From positions 1 through 24,193 of the forward strand of contig CABQGK010000018.1 in NCBI GenBank assembly GCA_902463725.1: a stretch of DNA of 24,193 nucleotides, written 5' to 3'. Origin of the DNA: an uncultured Sutterella sp. GTDB taxonomy: Bacteria > Pseudomonadota > Gammaproteobacteria > Burkholderiales > Burkholderiaceae_F. The position numbers were made by a program, and so were the translations under genes. Position 1 is the stretch's first letter; the number at the start of each line of letters is the position of its first letter. The notes under the pieces were generated by a model. That model saw only the letters and a program-made list of their open reading frames with translations. It did not search any database and was not told the DNA's origin. Below, piece by piece: positions 8,380-14,813 of the stretch.

Positions 8380-8442
8380 ACAGGTTCTGACGCCCAACGA
8401 AGCGCCCTCTTTGCTGCAGCAGAATTTTTTGCCAAGCACTAA
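8380..8442 (+). pseudogene. Remnant resembling the C-terminus of the PanS-like carrier
   Basis: One reading frame here ends SALFAAAEFFAKH followed by TAA, closely resembling the end of the upstream carrier (SPLFAAAEAAKSA, TAA). The shared core, 18 identical bases (7781-7798 and 8407-8424), is in the same frame and at the same distance from a stop codon. No start, ribosome site or membrane helix is left. This is best read as the tail of a deleted paralogue, a local duplication scar, or recombination between carriers; chance cannot be excluded over so short a match. Confidence 0.35.
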
Positions 8443-8460
8443 CTTTTGGGGAACCCTCCC

Positions 8461-9786
8461 ATGACTCAACAAACAAATAAGCGCTATGTGGCCATCGGGC
8501 TGATGCTCTTTGCCCTCTTTTTCGGCGCAGGCAACCTCATCTTCCCGTCTTCGATGGGGCAGGCCGCAGGCTCTAACTATGCCTGGGCATTCTTGGGCTT
8601 CTGTGTGACCGGCGTCGGCATGCCGCTGCTCGGCATTATGGCCATTGGCTACTCGGGTTCGGCGAACCTTCAAGAGGCTGCTGGTCGTGCGCATCCGCTC
8701 TACGGGCTTTTCTACACGATCGTCGTGTACCTCTCGATTGGTCCGTGCTTTGCGATTCCGCGTACGGGTACCGTTGCCTTTGAAATCGGTGTACGTCCAT
8801 TTTTGGGCACGCTTGATGCGGGCATCTCGCAGGTGGTGTTCCTCGTGGTGTTCTTCCTCGTGTCGTTCTGGCTCTCTGCCAAGCCCTCGATGATCGTCGA
8901 CCGCATCGGTAAGGTGCTCACCCCGTTGCTCGTCTTTGCGATTGCGTGCCTTGTGCTGCAGAGCTTCAACAACCCCTTGGGCGACCCGCAAGCGCCGACC
9001 AAGGCCTATGCCACCGCGCTCGTTGCTGCAACGCAAGGTGTGCTCGATGGCTACAACACGCTTGACCTGCTCGCTTCGCTCGTTTTCGCTACGCTCGTGA
9101 CGAACTTCGTGCGCGAGGGCGGCGTCACCGACGACCGTGAAGTGTCCTCTCAGATCTACAAGACGGGGGTGATCGCCGTGGCGCTTCTCGGCATCATCTA
9201 CTTCTTCATTGCGAAGATCGGTGCGGACTCGGTGGCGGCCATTGGCATGCAGGAAACTGGGGCCTCGGTGCTCGCTGAATCGGCCAAGATCCTCTTTGGC
9301 AACGCTGGTGCAATCGTCCTCTCTGTGATCGTGTTGCTTGCCTGCTTGACGACGGCGATCGGCCTCATCACGAGCTGCGCGGGTTACTTCCTCACGCTCA
9401 CCGGTAAGCTCAACTACATCACTTGGTGCGTGATCTTTACGGTGGTTTCGTTCCTGATCGCCCTCTTCGGCCTCAAGACCATCATCGTGAACACCATCCC
9501 AGTGTTGATGTTCAGCTACCCGCTCGCCATCATCCTCGTGGTGCTGCTCTTTACGCATAACCTCTTCGGTGGACGTCAGTGCGTCTACGCTTGGACGACG
9601 GCTTTCACCTTCGTGGTGGCCTTCATCCAGGGGCTTGAAACGGCCTCGATCAATCTCGGTAGCTTCGGTGAGATGCTTCACGCCAACGTCCCGTTCTGGG
9701 CCTCTGGCCTCGGCTGGATCAGCTTTGCGGTCGTGGGCTACATCGTTGGTCTCATCTGGAAAGCAGTGGTGCCAGCGAAGGCTTAA
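8461..9786 (+). CDS. brnQ: Branched-chain amino acid carrier BrnQ (LIVCS family)
   Basis: A 441-residue inner-membrane cation-coupled uptake system for leucine, isoleucine and valine. The N-terminus carries the family signature LFFGAGNLIFP (about residues 20-30), followed by about twelve membrane helices. Family landmarks such as GPCFAIPRTGTVAFE (about 96-110) and GYNTLDLLASLVFA (about 194-207) are present, and the length is normal. I chose ATG 8461 because GGGGA stands 7-8 nt before it; an in-frame TTG 15 nt upstream has no such site. The codon use is strongly GC-rich, like its neighbours, and it ends before a clear intrinsic terminator, so it is probably a one-gene unit. Confidence 0.94.
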   Translation: MTQQTNKRYVAIGLMLFALFFGAGNLIFPSSMGQAAGSNYAWAFLGFCVTGVGMPLLGIMAIGYSGSANLQEAAGRAHPLYGLFYTIVVYLSIGPCFAIPRTGTVAFEIGVRPFLGTLDAGISQVVFLVVFFLVSFWLSAKPSMIVDRIGKVLTPLLVFAIACLVLQSFNNPLGDPQAPTKAYATALVAATQGVLDGYNTLDLLASLVFATLVTNFVREGGVTDDREVSSQIYKTGVIAVALLGIIYFFIAKIGADSVAAIGMQETGASVLAESAKILFGNAGAIVLSVIVLLACLTTAIGLITSCAGYFLTLTGKLNYITWCVIFTVVSFLIALFGLKTIIVNTIPVLMFSYPLAIILVVLLFTHNLFGGRQCVYAWTTAFTFVVAFIQGLETASINLGSFGEMLHANVPFWASGLGWISFAVVGYIVGLIWKAVVPAKA

Positions 9787-9822
9787 TGAGCAGCTCGTAA
9801 CCGAGCGCTGATTCCACTCTGC

Positions 9823-9860
9823 GCCGCTCTCGTATCAAAGGTATCGGGAGCGGCGTTTTT
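9823..9860 (+). terminator. Intrinsic terminator of brnQ
   Basis: GCCGCTCTCG (9823-9832) faces CGGGAGCGGC (9845-9854) across a loop, followed by GTTTTT. It lies 37 nt after the brnQ stop. Confidence 0.85.
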
Positions 9861-9942
9861 CATGTGTACACTTGATCCTATGCCCCTTAGGCCTTCATTC
9901 TTCCGATCTCAGCACCGCTTTCACGAGCGGGAGGAACCTCCT

Positions 9943-11157
9943 ATGAAAAAGACTTTCATCGCGCTGGCAACGCTTGCTGCAGCGGGTGCGTCTGCCGCAG
10001 CTAACGTCAGCCTCTATGGTGCCGCGGACTTGGCGCTCGTCTATCAAAACACAAAGTACACAGCCGAAGCTGATTCTCCCGAAATATTCAGAAGTGTTCG
10101 ACAAAGCAGCCTTGGTCTTGAAAGTGGCAACTTCAACCCGTCGAAGTTCGGCCTCAAAGGTCAAGAGGATCTCGGCAATGGCTGGGCCGTCCGCTTCAAG
10201 CTCGAAAACGGCTTCAATGCAGATACAGGTACGCTCAAAAGCAGTGGACGTATTTTTGACCGTGAAGCTAGCCTCACGCTTCTCGGACCCATTGGCGAAA
10301 TCTCAGTGGGACGCATGGGTGCACTTTCCTCAACGGCGGGTACCTACGATATCTTTGGTGCACGCGCTGATGCGTTTGATGGCGGCTGGGGCATTTTTGG
10401 CGGTGGCTATTGGAACGAAACCGACCGCTACAACAACATGCTCACCTACGCCACACCCGAAGTCAGCGGTGCACGCCTCTACGCCCAATACAGCTTCAAT
10501 ACCGATGACCAAGAAGTGCCTGGGGCGCGCAACAATAACCGCTACTGGGGTGTGGGTGCTACATACGATCGCGGTCCACTTAGCCTCGTGGCCGTCATAG
10601 ACTCCATCCGACGCCAAAATGATCCCAACGTCGATCACGATGCCATCGACAGCTATACGCTCAGCCTTGGCGGCAATGTCGACTTCGGTGGCGTTCGTGC
10701 TTTCTTGGGCGCGCAGTTTGGTCGACATGCCTCTGCAATGGCAAGCAACAGCCGTACCCGCTTTTTTAGTGATGCTTCAATTGCAGCCTCAGAGGATACT
10801 ACTGAATTCATGAATTCAGTCCAACCATTCAACCTCAAGGCTCATGTGCTCCATGCAGGTCTTTCGGCTGATCTTCCCGTGGGAACACTGACAGGCGCAC
10901 TATTCTATGGCAAAACACATGGCCCAGTAGAAAGGCCAGAGGATTCAAGTGGGGCTAAATACTCCATCAAATCGAAGTATGCTGGCGCCACCGCTGTTTA
11001 CAGCTTACCGCTAAGCAAGCGCACCACACTCTATACCGGTCTGCAACTCTCAGAGTATCAAGGAACTTGGACAATCTCGAGAAATCTCCGAACGGGTCAT
11101 CGGCGTATCAAGACAACAGAATTTGTGGCGGGCCTTGGTCTGAGTCACACCTTCTAG
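9943..11157 (+). CDS. Outer-membrane porin (trimeric, Gram-negative porin family)
   Basis: A 404-residue outer-membrane channel. It has a signal peptide (MKKTFIALATLAAAGASAAA) followed by NVSLYGAADLAL, the typical first strand of Neisseria/Burkholderiales porins. GSEDLG-like and GFNADTG stretches (here GQEDLG and LENGFNADTG) and VGRMGAL belong to the same family, and the protein ends in LGLSHTF with a terminal phenylalanine for outer-membrane insertion. The start is ATG 9943 behind GGAGGAA; an upstream in-frame ATG at 9862 lies inside the terminator of brnQ and is not used. It stands alone between two terminators. It shares the family with the second porin at 13.6-14.7 kb but is clearly divergent, with an extended loop region around SNSRTRFFSDAS. 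Confidence 0.93.
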   Translation: MKKTFIALATLAAAGASAAANVSLYGAADLALVYQNTKYTAEADSPEIFRSVRQSSLGLESGNFNPSKFGLKGQEDLGNGWAVRFKLENGFNADTGTLKSSGRIFDREASLTLLGPIGEISVGRMGALSSTAGTYDIFGARADAFDGGWGIFGGGYWNETDRYNNMLTYATPEVSGARLYAQYSFNTDDQEVPGARNNNRYWGVGATYDRGPLSLVAVIDSIRRQNDPNVDHDAIDSYTLSLGGNVDFGGVRAFLGAQFGRHASAMASNSRTRFFSDASIAASEDTTEFMNSVQPFNLKAHVLHAGLSADLPVGTLTGALFYGKTHGPVERPEDSSGAKYSIKSKYAGATAVYSLPLSKRTTLYTGLQLSEYQGTWTISRNLRTGHRRIKTTEFVAGLGLSHTF

Positions 11158-11182
11158 TAGCGCATCATCAGCCTCGCAGATC

Positions 11183-11215
11183 AGAACCCGAGCCAACACT
11201 CGGGTTCTCGCTTTT
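11183..11215 (+). terminator. Intrinsic terminator of the first porin
   Basis: A perfect 10-bp stem AGAACCCGAG (11183-11192) with CTCGGGTTCT (11199-11208), six-base loop, then CGCTTTT, 25 nt past the stop. Confidence 0.88.
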
Positions 11216-11547
11216 GGGTGCGCCCGCACCAAGATTGCTCGATCACGGCTAAAGCGTATTTGTCTGTATGCCTCCTATCGTGGGGAGCCCACGAAAAAAT
11301 TGGCATTGCCTCACATTCATGACTACTTTTTTATGTGGGAAATGCGCTACTCCCAGCCGATGGGGTCCCAGACTTCTCTATGACGTCCCCTCTGCATCTG
11401 TCATTTCGTTTTTTCAGTTCGCTTTCCCCCTCTAGGCAACAATCCTACCCTCGGGCGTACACGAAGCTCCTACGCTTAGTTTCAGCTAATGTCCGCAATT
11501 ACTGTGGTGTCTACTGAGGAGTCATTTGCTTAAGAGTGGTAACTAGC

Positions 11548-11588
11548 AAAACGGCCCAATCTCTCATCCTACGAGAAAATTGAGCCGT
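11548..11588 (-). terminator. Minus-strand terminator-like hairpin
   Basis: ACGGC-C-CAAT..CTC (from 11551) faces GAG..ATTG-A-GCCGT (ending 11588), and on the minus strand the stem is followed by TTTT. It would end a minus-strand transcript crossing the repeat region, perhaps from the decayed element to its right. No intact gene feeds it. Confidence 0.45.
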
Positions 11589-11660
11589 CTTAAGTGGAGG
11601 CGATGGTTATGCAGTTCAATCAAAATAACCACCTCTCTGCGAGTATTTTAGCTGTTGCGT

Positions 11661-11722
11661 GCTAAGGCAAGTCTTCTGATTAAGATTCTTGTCTTTGTCG
11701 TGCTGATGCTAATTTGCTAAGC
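11661..11722. repeat. Imperfect direct repeat, copy A
   Basis: This 62-nt stretch shares GGCAAGTC, AGATTCTTGTCTTT, GTCG and TGCTAAGC in the same order with copy B 138 nt to the right, with a gap of about nine bases. It may be an end of a decayed insertion or an internal duplication. Confidence 0.6.
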
Positions 11723-11798
11723 TTTTACTCCATCATAACCCAGTACAGAGCTAGACCCATGAACAGCCTCCACATTGGTATCTTTCCATTATTACGCG

Positions 11799-11850
11799 GT
11801 GAGGCAAGTCAGATTCTTGTCTTTCGTCGCGCTCATGCAATCTGCTAAGC
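11799..11850. repeat. Imperfect direct repeat, copy B
   Basis: Second copy of the repeat, shorter by an internal deletion after GGCAAGTC. It lies within the end of the 11792-12064 minus-strand frame. Confidence 0.6.
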
Positions 11851-12080
11851 AGATGCCTCGCGGCCGCTCAGGCAGGGTGGCAGCGCGGTCTCTGGGATTT
11901 TCTGCTATGTACCGCCCAGTTATCCCGCGCGTGCTCTTGCGACTTTTGGCACCTCGCCATTGATGAGACGCCCTTTGCTTGCAGAAGTGCTCCTTCGCTT
12001 TGCGAGAATTGATGCTCTCTAGATCGGCGTCATTGGCTTGTGCGGATGCTATGCCGAACGTCAAACATAACGTTTAGGCT

Positions 12081-12423
12081 CTAGAGTCCGCTCTCCACTT
12101 CCTCCTGGAGCCCCTTGAAGAGAGTGTCTGCAGGCAATCCTTCGGCAACGCAATTATCTTCTTTTTGCGAACTTAATCGCCTCTAGCAGTAGGTCTATCT
12201 TCAGTTGGGTTGCTCGTAGCTCAGCCTTGAGCTCCTTATTCTCGCTAGCGATCTGTTCAAACTGCTCGAGCATCGCGTTCATCTTTGCGACATCAAACCG
12301 TTCGCCCTCTGCAAAGCGCTGAAACTGCAGGAACTGCTCATTTTGGTGAAACTCAGGCTTACGCTGTGTAGGCTGACTATCAGCCTCTTCCTTTGAATCT
12401 AGTGCTTTGTGTGCCTTATTCAT
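12081..12423 (-). pseudogene. Coiled-coil fragment resembling the N-terminus of an IS66-type transposase
   Basis: An 89-codon frame (12154-12423, from ATG 12423) has a polar start and then a predicted coiled coil, EQFEQIASENKELKAELRA, ending LLLEAIKFAKRR. IS66 TnpC proteins begin with such a coiled coil, followed by a (K/R)RxFG.SSE motif. Here the frame stops where that motif should be. In the next frame the sequence reads on in a protein-like way (KEDNCVAEGLPADTLFKGL, then QEEVESGL) to a stop at 12081, suggesting a frameshift. There is no ribosome site. The catalytic part is absent, so no transposition function remains. The IS66 assignment is a guess from the general pattern; a small unrelated coiled-coil protein is the alternative. 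Confidence 0.35.
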
Positions 12424-12583
12424 CCGTCAACGTATGGGTAGGTCAGGAATTTTACTACAGAGTTTTCCACGGTCGTAGAGTGTCAAGCGACAAAAGTTTT
12501 GCCCCCCCTCTAGAGGCTAGGCGTCAAAAATCAAGTCGTCATCTACCATCAACAGTGCACGTGAAGCTGTTCATGTCAGATAA

Positions 12584-12602
12584 TAGACGGGTATCCCGCC
12601 TA
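12584..12602. promoter_or_regulatory. Candidate operator before the MerR-type gene
   Basis: TAGACGGG-TAT-CCCGCCTA is a 19-bp inverted repeat with one mismatched pair, 16 nt before the start codon. A GATAAT box (12579-12584) abuts its left end. The size fits MerR-family operators and autoregulation, but the promoter elements around it are not clear. Confidence 0.4.
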
Positions 12603-12618
12603 TTTTCTTACCAACACC

Positions 12619-13452
12619 ATGGACAAGAAGACCCTAAAAAAATACCGCATTGGTGAATTTGCCCACTACCTCGGGGTGACTGCTGACTTTTTGAAGCACT
12701 ACGAAGAGCACGGACTCCTTGAAGTAGAACAAACCGAGAGCGGCTACCGCTACTACAGCTTTGAGCAGAGCGCCCGTGTCCTTGAGTACATGCGACTCAA
12801 AAACTATGGCGTGGGCGTCAAGGAGATGCTCGAACTCACGGCGCTGGATGCGGAATCGGCCGTCGCCGCGCTCGACAATAAGGTCGAGGAACTCAAGGCC
12901 AACATCGCTCGCATGCAAAGCTTAGTGGATGCGCACGAGCGACTTCATCAGTGGTACGCAGAGCGCAAAGAGCACCCCGTTGATTGGGAGGTTCGAAACG
13001 TCGAGCCGCACTATTTCCTGAGGCACACGAAGGAGGATGAGTTCCTGGCCGACGAAAACATCTATGAAATTCTCCGCAGTTGGAGCGCTTGGATGCCGCT
13101 CACGAAAAGTGCCATGCTCATTAAGCAACCTTCAGCGGGACTTCCGAAAGACCTCTATTGGGGGTTAGCTATTCCCGCCTCCCTCCTAGAAAAGCACCGA
13201 CTTCCTATCAACGACGCAGTCGAGCGCATGATCTTCAATAAGGCACTGGTCTTTAACTTTACCAATCTCACCGAGAGTTTCACCGCGCGCAAAATTGTTG
13301 CGGGAGAGCATCCCGCGTTTGATGTGCTTGCCTCGCTTAAGCTCAGGCCTGCTGGCGACATGCTGCTCGTGCGCGAGTTGCGCTTGGGCGATAAAACTCG
13401 CGTTCATTGCGATGTCGGTCGCTTTATCATCCCTGTGGCGCAAGCCGAATAA
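12619..13452 (+). CDS. MerR-family transcriptional regulator with effector-binding C-terminus
   Basis: A 277-residue regulator. The MerR winged helix-turn-helix covers about residues 9-78 (YRIGEFAHYLGVTADFLKHY then GLLEVEQTESGYRYYS), followed by a dimerisation helix (about 85-125) and a C-terminal domain of about 150 residues resembling the GyrI/BmrR-type effector pocket. The length is close to that of BmrR-type proteins, so it should sense a small organic molecule rather than a metal: no metal-binding cysteines are present in the C-terminus. ATG 12619 has no Shine-Dalgarno sequence, so the mRNA may be nearly leaderless. It converges on the porin and reductase genes. A role in controlling them is possible, but the window shows no direct evidence. 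Confidence 0.88.
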   Translation: MDKKTLKKYRIGEFAHYLGVTADFLKHYEEHGLLEVEQTESGYRYYSFEQSARVLEYMRLKNYGVGVKEMLELTALDAESAVAALDNKVEELKANIARMQSLVDAHERLHQWYAERKEHPVDWEVRNVEPHYFLRHTKEDEFLADENIYEILRSWSAWMPLTKSAMLIKQPSAGLPKDLYWGLAIPASLLEKHRLPINDAVERMIFNKALVFNFTNLTESFTARKIVAGEHPAFDVLASLKLRPAGDMLLVRELRLGDKTRVHCDVGRFIIPVAQAE

Positions 13453-13474
13453 AAAGAGGTGCACCGCTTTTTTT
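13451..13474 (+). terminator. Intrinsic terminator of the MerR-type gene
   Basis: Directly overlapping the stop codon, AAAAAG-A-GG faces CC-G-CTTTTTTT around a TGCA loop. The palindrome GGTGCACC recurs 24 nt later (13480-13487). Confidence 0.65.
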
Positions 13475-13555
13475 AGAGAGGTGCACCAAGGAGACTCTAG
13501 GCTGTTTTAGGCCCGCCAGGATCGGCCTTCTTCTCTGAAATGACCCGCTCAGAGA

Positions 13556-14680
13556 TTAGAACTTGTGCGTGACACCAAGCAAGAATTCACGCACGTTTTC
13601 CTGTGCAGCTGGGTGAGCAGCTTCATAGGCAGAGGAGTAGCTGGAGTTGATCCAACCAAAGCCCGTGTAGATCGAGGTACGCTTGCTGAGCGGATAGACG
13701 TAACCCGCAGCCGCCTGCCAGGTCTTCATGGTCTGCTCGGAGAGTTCCGCGCCCTTGAAGTCGGCGTAACCCAAAGAGAGCTTCACCTTACCCGAGAAGG
13801 CTGGAATTTCTGATCCGAGAATCAGGCCCCATCCATCGACACCAGAGGGAATGCCGAAGACGGTAACCTTCGCCGCAGCGGCGTAGCTCTGGAAGTACTG
13901 GCCGTAGGCGTAGAACTTAGCAAAGCCCGCGTCATAGCTCGTGGCGAGGTTGTAGCTGATGGAGTCATCTAGCTTCTTGGCATCGGCTGCGGGCTGCGCC
14001 TGATTGATCTCTTCAATACCAGCAACCACCATGAAGCGGTCGTTCTTATAGCGCAGAGCACCAGCAGCCATACGTTCCACCGAAGACTTGCCTTCCGTCG
14101 CCGTGCCGCTGAACTTCGTGACGTCAGTGCCAAACGAATACTGCAAGCTCGCATCAAAGCCGCCAAACTTCGGCGTCGTATACGCAATGGCATTGTCCAC
14201 AAACGCATAGCCCAAGCCCATCAGTTGCAGCGTACCGCCTACATCACCCCAGTCGCAGGAGAACGGGTTAACGTCAATGCCAAAGCGCGCATACGGCCCA
14301 TTGCCACCCACAATCGGGCCCATACGACCCACGGAGAGCAAGCCAAACTGTTCGCCTTCGACAAAGAGTCGCGCGTCACGGCCAAACATACGGCCGTCGT
14401 TAGCGAGCGTACCCGTATCCGCATTAAAACCGTTTTCAAGTGAGAAGCCCACTTTCAAGCCGCCGCCAATATCTTCGCTACCACGAATGCCCCAGCGGGA
14501 GCTGTTCTGCTGACCGCTCTTAAGCGCTAACGTCGTATCGCTCGACTTGCTCACATACGTGCGGTTAGCTACCGACATCGCCATATCGACGATACCGTAG
14601 AGTTCCACATTGGCCGCCGCAGCAGCCCCGCTCATGGCCGCAAGCACAGCCACTGCACAGAGGTTCTTTTTCATCATCAT
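13556..14680 (-). CDS. Outer-membrane porin (trimeric, Gram-negative porin family)
   Basis: A 374-residue porin with a signal peptide (MMMKKNLCAVAVLAAMSGAA) followed by NVELYGIVDMAM as the first strand. It has the family stretches WGIRGSEDIGGGLKVGFSLE, GFNADTGTL and LSVGRMGPIVG, and a C-terminal LLGVTHKF ending in phenylalanine. The start has three ATG codons in a row; AAAAGG stands 4, 7 or 10 nt before them, which favours the second or third. It follows the flavin reductase on the same strand, 133 nt downstream and separated by a stable hairpin, so the two may share one transcript with differential stability. A plausible role is letting the reductase's substrate into the periplasm. Confidence 0.93.
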   Translation of the reverse strand: MMMKKNLCAVAVLAAMSGAAAAANVELYGIVDMAMSVANRTYVSKSSDTTLALKSGQQNSSRWGIRGSEDIGGGLKVGFSLENGFNADTGTLANDGRMFGRDARLFVEGEQFGLLSVGRMGPIVGGNGPYARFGIDVNPFSCDWGDVGGTLQLMGLGYAFVDNAIAYTTPKFGGFDASLQYSFGTDVTKFSGTATEGKSSVERMAAGALRYKNDRFMVVAGIEEINQAQPAADAKKLDDSISYNLATSYDAGFAKFYAYGQYFQSYAAAAKVTVFGIPSGVDGWGLILGSEIPAFSGKVKLSLGYADFKGAELSEQTMKTWQAAAGYVYPLSKRTSIYTGFGWINSSYSSAYEAAHPAAQENVREFLLGVTHKF

Positions 14681-14712
14681 GATGCCTTTTGGTCGAATCT
14701 GAGCGGGTGCGC

Positions 14713-14756
14713 GGGAGAGGGGTCGGTATGTGTATCCCGAAAAACCGCCCCTCCCC
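14713..14756 (-). other. Stable hairpin between the reductase and porin genes
   Basis: GGGAGAGGGGTCGGT (14713-14727) faces ACCGCCCCTCCCC (14744-14756), a strong stem with two one-base bulges. On the minus strand no T run follows it. It may be a processing or stabilising element ahead of the porin message, or a partial stop. Confidence 0.5.
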
Positions 14757-14813
14757 GTTTACCCACTCTAGGAGGGTTGAGTGTGTTATCTGGAATTTTT
14801 GGCTTTTTTGTTA

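Larger units (their letters stand above)
7860..8460. other. Gene-poor spacer before brnQ
   Basis: About 600 nt with no convincing complete gene. It contains a perfect 13-bp palindrome CGGGAA-A-TTCCCG at 8235-8247, a TATAAT promoter box at 8308-8313, and near its end a stretch resembling the last codons of the preceding carrier (listed separately). The composition and several broken short frames suggest a decayed former gene. Confidence 0.4.
11216..12080. other. Gene-free, decayed region between porin and transposase-like fragment
   Basis: About 860 nt without a credible intact gene. It contains an imperfect direct repeat (11661-11722 and 11799-11850), a minus-strand terminator-like hairpin (11548-11588), a 7-bp hairpin TCGTGGG/CCCACGA near 11278-11294, and a further IR TGGTTAT/ATAACCA at about 11603-11631. 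A 90-codon minus-strand frame (11792-12064) starts without a ribosome site and matches no family I know; it overlaps one repeat copy and is probably debris of the same element. Confidence 0.4.

Noticed and set aside
8254..9681. A 475-codon minus-strand frame opposite brnQ
   Set aside because: The translation is Glu/Arg/His-rich nonsense typical of the antisense of a membrane protein; brnQ has family motifs, a ribosome site and a terminator.
12981..13000. A GGTTCGAAAC stretch like a tRNA T-loop
   Set aside because: It lies within the MerR-type coding region, and no acceptor stem or anticodon arm surrounds it.
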